From: Cadophora sp. MPI-SDFR-AT-0126
Taxonomy: Eukaryota; Ascomycota; Leotiomycetes; Helotiales; Ploettnerulaceae
NCBI GenBank assembly: GCA_020747065.1
Contig: JAGMVK010000001.1
Location: 4,030,001-4,094,000, forward strand
Length of the DNA: 64,000 nt
Reading direction: 5' to 3'
The translations under genes and the position numbers were made by a program. The notes below the pieces were generated by a model. The model ran no database searches, was not told the DNA's origin, and saw only the letters and a list, made by a program, of their open reading frames with translations. This document shows, piece after piece, positions 44,030 to 54,293 of this stretch (the first letter of the stretch is position 1; every line of letters starts with the position of its first letter).

Positions 44030-44940
44030 ATGGCCTCCAGCAAGTCCCCAGCAGAACTCAAAGCCAAATTCCAAGCCGACCTTGGCGACCAAGCCTTCAC
44101 AACCGCCTGGGCCGACATCCTCAACCTCTCTCCCGAAATTTTTGATGCAAGTCGACACCTCCGCAGCGTTCCAATAAAGAAGAAACACCTCAATCCCAAA
44201 CTCCAATCCTTAATCGCCCTTTCCGTCTCGAGCGCCGCAACACACCTCTACGTCCCCGGCATCCACACACACATGCGCGCCGCCCTCGAAGCAGGAGCCA
44301 GTATAGCGGAAGTAACTGAAGTTCTCGAATTGACAAGCACGCTGGGTATCCATGCCTGTAATATTGGTGTGCCTATTTTGGTGGAGGTCATGAAAGAGGA
44401 GGGGATTTACAACAGCCATGAAAGCACGGTTGAGGCGCCGAAGGATCAGAAGAGGATTGATCTACGAGAAGACTTCACCAAGAAGAGAGGTTATTGGCAC
44501 GAGTTTTGGGAAGATTTCTTGAGGCTTGATCCGGAGTTTTTTGAGGCGTATTTAGATTTCTCGACGGTGCCGTGGGTGAAGGATACGAAAGGGGATGGGA
44601 GTGGCGGGGGTGTTCTGTCACCGAGGGTTAGTTTGGTTCTCAGTTTCCTGTCATATCCCAGCTCACCCCCTTGGATTATATTGTCTCGCTTTTTGACCCA
44701 TCCTTTGATTTATTAAAACTGATTTTCTGCAAACAGGATAAAGAGCTGGTTTACTGCGCCTTCGATGCTGCATCGACTCACCTCTACAAACCAGGCTTGA
44801 AGCTTCATATGAAGAATGCTATAGGATATGGAGCTACGCCAGAGGAAATTATGGAGGTACTGGAGATTGCTACATTGCTGAGTCTTCATACTTTAGAAGT
44901 TGCTGCTCCTATTCTGGTACAATTGAAACCTGGAAGATAG
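44030..44940 (+). CDS. Tandem-domain carboxymuconolactone-decarboxylase-like protein
   Basis: Two exons: 44030-44626 and 44737-44940 (110 bp intron); 266 aa. Two CMD/AhpD-like repeats: first around SSAATHLYVPGIHTHMRAAL...VTEVLELTSTLGIHA, second around ASTHLYKPGLKLHMKNAI...IMEVLEIATLLSLHT. Each has the His and Glu positions of the fold but neither has the CxxC of peroxidases. The single-domain protein at 40324 belongs to a different CMD branch. Likely a decarboxylase, isomerase or ligand-binding partner in the cluster pathway; exact role unknown. Confidence 0.85.
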
Positions 44941-45978
44941 GCCAGGGGTAGGAGGCAAACACTGATTACTAAGCATACAATCAATCCGCTGACAGTGGTC
45001 ATGGATAGAGGTTCGTCACTGGTATGAGACTGCAGTAAAACCAGCCTTTGCTTGCAGAAAATGAAAAGGGTTTTTTTTTGCCGTGAAGCACCGTGAAAAG
45101 GAACCCGAAAGTGTAACGGTTGTATTGTGCAGCTTCCACAACTCGCTTGAATTTTAGCGAGCCACAACTTCCAAACATAATACCAGATACATCCTCACGT
45201 TACTTGAACAAATCCTTAGTAAATCATGGTTGAAACGTTTGGTCTTTCCCAAGTACTCGTAAATGTTCGTGTTCCAGGTTCAGAAATACACAGAAGTATC
45301 TGAGCACATCTTAAATACCGACAAGTGCCGCTCGGTGTTGACATCGTCATTTAGAGTCCGAGAAGCTCGCATCAGCCATCCTCGGCCAAGTTAGCCCACC
45401 AGAAGGCCGCCCGCACATTACATCAGCCAAAAGGGTCCTCTTCTTGTTGGAGTAAAGTGAGCATGGGATTGAGCCCTGTCTGGAGATTTAAAGGGGATTG
45501 TCGATTGTGTTATGCTCACTTGTGCGATATGGGACAATGCGGCTGTCCGAACCGAGAGGTTCTAGACTTTCTCCTGAAAAAAATTCAGCTGAGTACCACT
45601 AAGCATAGAAAACGCTCTGATTTGAACTGTTTTGACGGACAATCTGTTGGCACTACAAGATGGTTTGTTCGCTTCGAGACCGAAGTGTGATGCCGATGCT
45701 GTCATCATTTTGTAATCGCGTTTCCCTCGCTTCTTTGTACTTTGGTCCGATACCGAAATGAAGTGATCCAATGGGTATCTGGAAACTTTTCTAGTCCGCG
45801 GAGTGAACTAAAACGCGTCCATTATGGCTCGCAGACCGCGCGATCGAAGAAAGTCCGACGACGAAACTCAAAATCAGACTTAAATAGCCTGAGCCTCCCA
45901 TCAAGATCTGAAGGGAAGGAGCAAAGCTAGCATAAGCTACAGGACAGATACTTCACAAAATAAACTTACGTCTTCGAG
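44941..45978. other. intergenic downstream of the cluster
   Basis: About 1 kb without a supportable gene; a short open frame at 45457-45690 has no recognisable domain. No TACCCCGC element seen here, which helps mark the cluster boundary. Confidence 0.45.
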
Positions 45979-47912
45979 ATGCACTATCTGATCAGAGACT
46001 CAACAATAGGTCAGACTCTCAGGTTTCTGACCAGTAACCGAGTTAGCCATTATATCGAAGAAAAAGAATCTTTCGAACTCCCTCCATCCTACTACCCGAA
46101 CGTATTACCACGAAGAACCAACACAGCATCTTCAAGCCTAGCCGAAAACAATGATGAGATAAAGGAAGGTGGCAGACGTTCCAACAGCGATTTTGACAAC
46201 CGATCCCTGGCCGACGTCGAAAATCAACCACCTCTCAACAACACCAACGCTTCTACGCTACCACCCTCTCGCTCCCAAAGCAACAACACCCAAGCCATTA
46301 CCAAAGAGAAAACAATCGAGCCCAGCCGCACCAGCGACGGAGTCTTTCTCGTAACCTGGTACACCGACGACGACCCCGAGAACCCCCAAAACTGGACCTT
46401 CGCGAAGAAAGCCTGGGTCGGCACCGTAATCTTCTTCTACACCTTCGCCGTCTATGTCGGCTCCTCACTCTATACCGCTGGCATCCCAGACATTGTTCGA
46501 ATCTTTGGCGTCAGTGAGGTCGCTGCCTCTATTGGACTTTCCCTGTATGTTGTGGGATATGGAATCGGACCTCTGCTCTTCTCGCCACTTTCTGAGATCC
46601 CGGCTATTGGGAGGAATCCGCCGGATATAATTACGTTCATCGTCTTCGTTATACTGACCGTGCCTACATCTCTGGTGGATAACTTTGGGGGACTGTTGGT
46701 GTTGAGGTTTCTGTTGGGGTTTTTTGGGTCTCCGTGTCTGGCCACAGAGCAGCGAGTTATGGGGATTTCTTCCACCCGACAGTCTTGGTCTATTGTATCA
46801 TGTTCTGGGGTGCTGGGGCGACTCTTGGTCCTGTGAGTATCTTGTCTTTTCTTCTTTTTCTGAACTCGACTGATGAAGACAGTGTCTCGGTCCCCTCATC
46901 GCAGGCTTCGCCGTCCAAGAAGAGAACTGGCGTTGGAGCGCCTGGCAACTCATCTGGATCTCAGGCCCAATCTTACTCGTCATGCTCATTGCTCTCCCTG
47001 AAACATCCTCCGACACGATTCTTCTCCATCGTGCCCAACGCTTGAGAAAGCTCACAGGTCGGACTGATTTGAGATCAGATTCTGAGATCAAGCAAGCGGC
47101 CATGAACTCCCGCCAGATTGCCGTCGATGCCCTCATCAAGCCTTGGGAAATCAACATCCTAGATCCAGCTGTACTTTTCACCACAGTGTACACAGCGCTG
47201 GTGTATGGAATTTACTATTCGTTTTTGTAAGTCAACTTCTCTTCTCTTCCTTATACCCCAGTCCTAGCTGACACGTCAAAGTGAATCCTTCCCTCTCGTC
47301 TACGTCGAAATATACCACTTCAACCTCGGCGAACTAGGTCTCTCTTTCCTGTCTGTCTTTGTCGGTCTCTTCGTGGGCTGTACACTATACTGCCTCTTCT
47401 TCATCTGCATTGGCGATCCACACATGACCAAAGTCGGCTTTTGGAATGTTCCACCTGAGTATAGAATGCAGCCGAGTCTTCTCGGGACATTTCTCCTTCC
47501 CATGGGACTGTTTATTTTCGGTGTGTAAGGCAACGTATACTTTCTTCGGCACGACAACTAACTTGTACCACCAGCTTGGACGGCTCGACATTCAATCCAC
47601 TAGATAGCCAGCATGATTGGCATCGCACTTAGCGTCTGCGGCATCTCCCTCGTCATGCAATCGCTGTTCATTTACCTGCCCTTCACCTACCCGAAATACG
47701 CTGGTAGTCTCTTCGCTGCGAACGATTTCGCGAGGTCGATGTTTGCGGCTGGTTCTATCCAGTATGCTCGGCCGATGTTCATCAATTTGGGTATTGCCGG
47801 AGGCGTCAGTCTCTTGGGTGGTTTGACGACATGTTGTGTTGCGGGGATATTTGGTATTTACATCTTTGGTGCGAGGTTGAGGAAGAGGAGTAAATTTGCC
47901 GTGGTGTCTTAG
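45979..47912 (+). pseudogene. Disrupted DHA1-family MFS drug:H+ antiporter
   Basis: Exon blocks: 45979-46832, 46883-47226, 47282-47520 and 47575-47912. A Ser/Asn-rich cytosolic N-terminus (about 130 residues) leads into DDPENPQNWTFAKKAW, then a 12-TM DHA1 core (GIPDIVRIFGVSEV, LRFLLGFFGSPCLAT, AGFAVQEENWRWSAWQ, ESFPLVYVEIYHFNLGE). Two lesions: after SPCLAT (about 46741-46746) the frame must shift by one base to reach the conserved ASYGDFF block; and TAG at 47601-47603 stands where the family has Trp (RHSIHW-I). An acceptor just after the stop (47601-47607 region) could splice past it in frame but would delete about ten membrane residues. Assembly error is possible for the indel, less so for both. 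Confidence 0.75.
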
Positions 47913-48360
47913 AGGGCGATAAAGAATGGATCAATAGAGGGTAGGTAGTAGTCATGGTCTGATCTGGGACTGAACCTGCTACGCCCAGCCGATTTTGCCC
48001 CGTGCTGTTGGAGGAGGGGCGGTCCTGAACATCGGCGGAGTTCTCTGGGAAATTATTGTAACTCATTGGGTGAGTATTGGAACTGCAAGTAGCTTCATAT
48101 ATATCTTCTGGTGAATAGAGTCCACGAGGGTAGTCTTATGCTACCTTCGAGGTTGACTCTGATCACGTTCTTTGGCCGGACTGAATCTCCATAGCGTTGC
48201 ATAGATGCGCTTGTAAACTATATCGAAATTTGGACGCAAATACTTCTCACTCAGCTTTTGATTACCCTCTATGTGTAAATCAAATCTATCTGTCTGACAT
48301 TGCTTCATTTCACCCATTTTTCGCCCTACCAATGAAACTTTTAGATAAGAAGGAAAGTAT
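47913..48360. other. intergenic, convergent 3' flanks
   Basis: About 450 bp between convergent genes; nothing supportable. Confidence 0.4.
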
Positions 48361-49746
48361 CTAAGAAACCCCAGTATAGAAATCATTCCACGTCAGTGTG
48401 CCTGACTGTCCGACAGTCTCTGAGCTTCGATTCACAGCCACAACAGGCGGTACACTGGCCCCTGCCATGGCCATATTTTCTTGTGATTCATTTGATTCAG
48501 CGGCATGGTCCTGCCCAAGACCATATTCCATGTCGGCTGCATACCAGATAACATCGGGTTGGTTACATATCTTGGGACCTCTGAGGGCAAAGAATCTTGC
48601 AGGGAGATACTACCGTAGCTCAGGGAGGGAAGTTCGGAGTCCATTCCCGTGGTATCTGTAGGTTGGTTTGGACTTTGTGAAGCCTCAATGTGATGTGGGA
48701 TGACAGCTGACACGGAATCGTAATTGCCAAATGGGCTATACGCCAAGCTTGGATCGCAGTGATGACTGGGTGTCTGGTCGTCGCCAAGGACTTTCATCGA
48801 ATTTTTGGATGTCATCACTCTGAGATCTGACCGTGAATCGTATCCGGTCACCGTGGGTAGGCACGTAAGGAGAATGTAAGGATCCTCCGAAGCGAGACGG
48901 CACGGCTCGAAAGCCCATGCTTTATCGCTATCCCAGAGCGGAAATGGAGTAACAGGGTCGACGGACAATGGTAATGGTGTTTTTGGTATGATTTGAGCTC
49001 CAAGTTCTGCATCTGAAGCAAGCATACTTGATGTTTCGTGCGATCGAACAGCGTCCCCAAGAGGGACTTCCGAGGTGTTAATGAACCTTTTACGAAGCCA
49101 TGATGACGTGAAAAGAGAGGCAGAGGTAGTGACCTTGGACGAATGGGAGTCGACTCCTAGTCGACGACTAGAACCGCCTTTGGACCTTCCTGGTTGGGTT
49201 GTGTCAAGTCCAGTTTTGAGATTCCACGGCTTGAGCTCCCCCGTTGGTACCGGGCGCCGGGCAGGGAACACCAAGCAGTCCATCATACCGTCTAGTTCTT
49301 GTAATAATGGATCGAACAGAGGCGTCTTCACTGCGGCCTCGGACTGTTTTCCATGAAGTAGTTGATCCAATGCCGAGATGACATCTTCAGTATGTTTGAC
49401 CCGCGAGGAAAAGCGCTCAGCATCTCCACCCCACCGACGGTCAAGCCATGGAAAGGTTGCAGGACCAGCTATAAAGCGTTCAAGATGTAAATTTGAGGTA
49501 TAGGTGTTGATGCAATCCAGTGCTTTGGTGCCATCTTCGGTCTTGATCGACCAGGACGCGGAATCCGAGCTGTGTATGGAATGGGTGAGACTTGGTGGCA
49601 GAGGTGTTGCTTTCTCTGTTCCAACCGGGTAAAAGGATTCAGAGTTGTGCCACGGTGAAACCTATCCCAACTCGTGTCAGTCAAGGCCTGGTCATATCTG
49701 GTTGGAGAAAACAGGAATATCTTACTACGATTTGTTGCCCCACCAT
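48361..49746 (-). CDS. Unrecognised protein, possibly fungal-specific
   Basis: Model with three minus-strand exons: 49746-49726, 49661-48614 and 48536-48361; 414 aa. The coding sense is clear: a long open frame with a VSPWHNSESFYPVGTEK opening, then SWSIKTEDGTKALDCINTY and RFIAGPATFPWLDRRWGGDAERFSSRV. The rest is Ser/Pro-rich and disordered-looking. The 3' exon is preferred because its alternate frame ends in a plausible TLTWNDFYTGVS tail. The first exon (MVGQQIV) is uncertain; open sequence upstream (QPIITFQFAGEQTGIRTVT) might also be coding from a start I could not locate. No domain recognised; a nuclear or regulatory role would be guesswork. Confidence 0.55.
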
Positions 49747-50513
49747 CGTCACAGTACGAATTCCAGTCTGCTCTCCAGCGAACTGGAAGGTTATGATGGG
49801 CTGGCGCAAATACTGGCTGGCGTTGGATTTCGAATAATTGCAATGCAGTATTTGGCTGCCAAACTGTACTTCGAATATACAACAATCAAGAAAACTTACA
49901 AGAGCAAAAAGAATGATCTAAGTGACTTAAGTGCTCGCTCTCATGGCTTGGCGGCCATGCGCTGCCAAGAGATATTCCATTACCGCATTTGGCAATCAGG
50001 ACTCAGGGGGCCATGTGTTCATTGGCTATGAAAATTCTGTGGCTGGCTCTGTTGGACACCCCAACTCAATTGATTCATTCCAGGAAAGCATGCATATGCT
50101 CGGGCCCACAGAGAAAGCTCACAGGAATTAATTTTCATCGGCTACTTGCCTCGTGTAGTGACTTCACTGCCACTCCGGCCACATAGCTGTCCCTAAAGTG
50201 ATCGTCTACAGGCTCTACTTGAGAGTGCCGTATGTAATTTGCTGGTACAGGTAGGGTCAGGCACTCGCCATAAGATTCGTAACAATGTTGTACTGACCAA
50301 CCACGTGTTGCATGCCAGGCCAACGCCCTGTGTCGTGGTTGCAACGAGTTTTATAACAATAGCAAAGTAGTTGAGCTGCTTGCACGTCACCCAGGACGGA
50401 AGCGAACTTCGCTTAGTACTGCTCTGTCTGTATTGTGAATCTACAACTCGGTATCTGCAATCCAGAACGCCAAACCATCCCGCGCGCTATATGCGAATGT
50501 AGTTAATGGCAAA
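49747..50513. other. intergenic
   Basis: Possible 5' extension of the preceding unrecognised gene and 3' flank of the RING gene. No further gene supported. Confidence 0.4.
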
Positions 50514-52770
50514 TCAAGCAGCGCGTCTCGCGGTCGTGCTCATCAATGTAATCTTCTTCTTCTTCTTTCCTTTGCTCTGCGTGCCCGCCTTGGAAGTCTC
50601 TGCCCCAGTCAACGAGGCAGCCTGGACCTGCGCGATCAGATCGTTCTGAGCGTTCTCTGCGCGCAGCTCCTGCTCCCAGGAAGATAACCAGCCATCATCC
50701 CCATCTTGCTCCACGCGCTCGGCGTGAGTCTCTGGAGACGCTGGAGCGACCAAAGCAGTACCCCATACTGTCCTGGGCGCAGTGGGACTTGTCGATGGTG
50801 ATGCCAGAGGTCCAAAGGAGGATCCTTGACGGGTAGGCCACGGTGGCGAAGAATTACTCGCATCGAGCGAAGACGATGCAACATCAACAAAGTCTTGAGA
50901 TGAGAATGTCTCCGAGGTTATGCTGGGACGCTTCCTTCTTGCGTTCGCCCAGCGAGCATCATCCTCGGCTTTCTCTGCACGGACTCTATCTCGCTCCTCA
51001 CGACTCTCCTTGTCCCGATTACGCTTTCGTCTCTTCTCAATCTCATCCTTGAACTGATTAAGAATCTCAGGGTTCACCACATCCGTCCAATTGCATTCAA
51101 GAAATCCAACTTCACAGCCATCTGGAAGATGTGACAGGTATTTTGTTCGTTTTCGTAAGTCATAATCCATAATATGGCCAGTAGATACGCGCTCAACGCG
51201 AGGGAGAAGAGTGGACGGAAATGATGCAAAATTGCCAAATGCAGACTTCAGAATCCGGATGTCAAGAGGCGCCAGGTAGTAATGGAGAAGGGCCTGGTAG
51301 AAGTAGTAAGGCGCATCTGGGTGGTGAGCCTCGCTTTGGCCGATCCTATGGTTCTTCATATCTAGATGGGCAGGAATCGCCTGTGGCTGGACGGTCGGAC
51401 GATCTGAAGGCTCTTCACTTGTGTGAATGTTCTCTGACGCAGGATTGACGCCGTTGGCGACATGCAAGCCGGAACTCGAGGCGTTTTGAACGAAGTACAT
51501 CTCCGGAGCGTTCTCATCCATCACAGTAAACTGAATTGGCTGCTTCTTAGGCTTCTTTTCGGCAGGCTGTTTAGCAACTGCAGGCGGGTGTCCAATGCCC
51601 TCGACCTTCTCCTTTGCTTCTCTAACGGCGTTGACGGCTTTCCTTGTCCACTCCGGTTCTTCACCAAACATCAACTCGTCCTCATTTTCTTGTCTCAAGA
51701 GATCCTGAATTTCCTCGTCGTACTGCTCCAACATGTAGTCCTCACTGCCCTTCATGATTCTGGCATAGTCCGTGACTTCTGCAGCAAAGTACCAAGGTAT
51801 ATCTTCGGATTTGGGAAGGGCTTCGGCTCCATCTCTTGGTAGGGCAAGAGTACTTCCAGGCTGGCGCATCACCAATCGCAAGACCACGTCGTCACCCTCG
51901 CGTGGAGCAGGGCTCTCTTGTCCAGTGTACCACCTTACAGGTCTGGTTTCCGAGATATACACCGAGTCCCAGCAGATAGGACATTTCTTCCACCGCGCTT
52001 TCTTCTCGGGCATCGGGTTGGCATCGTCGGAGGAGTGCATGTATCGAATGAGACAAGGAAGGCAGAAAATATGGCCGCACTTTGCCATTCGCGGGGCGAC
52101 GGGATGGGAGAGGCAGATGGGACACGAAGCTTCTTGTGATACCGAGGATGCAAGAATCTGCAGGACATCGTTCCAATCGAGATGTTTATCGGCATTGACA
52201 GCTTGCTGTTTGTAGTCTCCATTGGGTTTGACGATGAACCTATAATTGGCATGAATGTACCTGGATAACGTCAGACCGTATGATAAAGCGAAGGTCTAAA
52301 CATCATACCTCGCCTTGTCACTAGAATGATGCCCAGATCCAATCCCATAGATATTGCCCCTCCTTGATCCTCTCGCAATGGTGTTTCGATAGTCTTGTGG
52401 TCGAGGAGGAAGGGTAATATTCATGAGGTGGGTGATCGAGGTCTGACCCCGACGGCTATTAGCATTTCTCATGACTCCCTAATTCTTGTTAGCACGATTT
52501 CCACAATAGTTCTTAAAGTAACCGTACGGATTCTGCCATGGCATCCTCATCCGCGAGCCTCGGTTTCCTCGAGTTCTTGTGCTGCTTCTTGTGACCTTGT
52601 ATATTGCGGGGAGACGCGTTGACCGGAAAAGAATGGCTCGCAGATCGTCGAGAACCGGTGTCGAAGCTTGGAGAAAGAGTTTGGCTTTGCTGCTGAAGGG
52701 GAGAATGCGAGGAAGAGATATTGAGTGATTTGCCGCCAGATGAAGACGCGTTTTGGAGAGCAGAATTCAT
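50514..52770 (-). CDS. MAG2: RING-finger protein, RNF10/Mag2 family
   Basis: Three minus-strand exons: 52770-52528, 52478-52309 and 52260-50514; 719 aa. Order typical of RNF10/Mag2: a basic Ser-rich N-terminus, NITLPPRPQDYRN, a C3HC4-like RING (CPICLSHPVAPRMAKCGHIFCLPC ... KKCPICW, residues about 172-235), then EVTDYARIMKGSEDYML, PYYFYQALLHYYLAPLDIRILK and a late acidic/basic region with KEKR-rich helices. Homologues are E3 ligases; mammalian RNF10 ubiquitinates 40S ribosomal proteins upon stalling, with USP10 as the opposing enzyme. The USP10-type gene sits next door, divergent. Both are inferred functions. Confidence 0.9.
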
Positions 52771-54293
52771 TGTCGTTTCCAGGCACCGTTCCGAGCTCTG
52801 CTTCGGCGATTATACAGACAACAAAGCTGTATAAAGTGAGCCTGCAGCTAGATTCCTTGCCCTTGTCCTTGAGATCCAAATTGGGACCAGGACCAGGAGG
52901 TTCGTCGGGTGATGGTGGGGGGCGATAGAGGGAACAACAATTCAATATTAACCTTGCGGATTCGTGCAGCCTCGAAATATTGGTTCGGCTCGACGGCGAC
53001 AAGAATGAGGAGAGAAAGGAGAAAGAAAAATGGAAATGAGTTTGTTGATAATCAATCGACAAAACAGACGCCAGAGGCGCTGATGGAGTTGTAGTGGGGG
53101 ACAGGAGTCACAACAGCTGGGCAGGGAACGATGAGGGGCGAAGAGTGATGCATCAGTGACAATTCGCGCTAGTGTTCGATTCGGTAATGGAACTACAATA
53201 AGGTGCTTGCTCGTCATCACACATGGAAACTGGAGAAATGATTGATAGGACGAAGTGAGGCTTGGATCTTCGGAACATCTGACAATTACAAAGCACTGTT
53301 ATGCACATGTCAAACAATGGAATCATGATCACAAAATCGAGAGCTTGTCACGAGGAAGTGAGCGAGTCCGATGTCCGCCTAACTGACCCCGGGATGTAAG
53401 GCACCGGGATGGAGATCTCATGGATAGAGGTGAATATAGTAGGTCGATAGAAAGAGATAATCAGAGTCCAACTATCTAGGGAGATTGTCTTGAGATTCTA
53501 GATACTTTTGGCCCGGATTGCTGTACGCATAAAAACACAAGGACATCAAGTTAGAATCGGGAACTTGACAAGAGAACAACCACTTTCATGAAGTTTGCAG
53601 GTTGAATCCTTCCATGAATAGAGGAAAGGCTGCCTTCACTCAAACGGATCTGGTCTCTAGCTTATTCAGTTTCCATAAATAATTCCCTAGAAAACTGGCC
53701 TTGCTTTGGGGGTCACAAACTTGCTGACCTCTCTCACCCTATGACAACGGCGACAAGCCACAGCAACTATCGTATATGAGCAACACTTGCCTAATATGAC
53801 CGCAAATTCATGCGGAGATATAGGAATTCCATTTTATGAACAGCAACTAGCCAAGTCCCTCACAAATGTTGTATTGACTTTGCGTAACAGCACAGAGAGC
53901 ACAAGCACCTTAACCGGTTGCCTCGCCTAGCGGAATGTCTTGGCGCTTGGGCCAGTTCTATCCGACTCCATCCCATCCATAACATAATTTTGGTTTTGAA
54001 CCCCCAGACTGAACAGCTTCGCCCACCCACGCGACACCACAGCCTCGACGCCGACTCCAACACTTCCTTCAAGAAGACGACATCGATCCGACTCAAGATC
54101 TTTCTTTGTCTTTTCGTCTCTGCGCCAGACATCTCGACTTCAATCCTCGTCGCCTCGTCGCCAGTCCGCGCGCTGACTCCAGTCGCGAACATCTCCCACT
54201 CCCAGCTCTCACAAGGTTTTACCTTCGCACGCGCAACTCCAATTCGACCAGAGCGCGGTCGAGTTGGGAGAAGCATCTCCCTCCCAAGCCGGC
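52771..54293. other. 1.5 kb divergent promoter region, RING protein / deubiquitinase
   Basis: No gene supported. Contains the 5' leaders of both genes; the stretch directly before 54294 includes an open frame on the plus strand (53918-54364) that does not resemble a known family. Confidence 0.45.
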
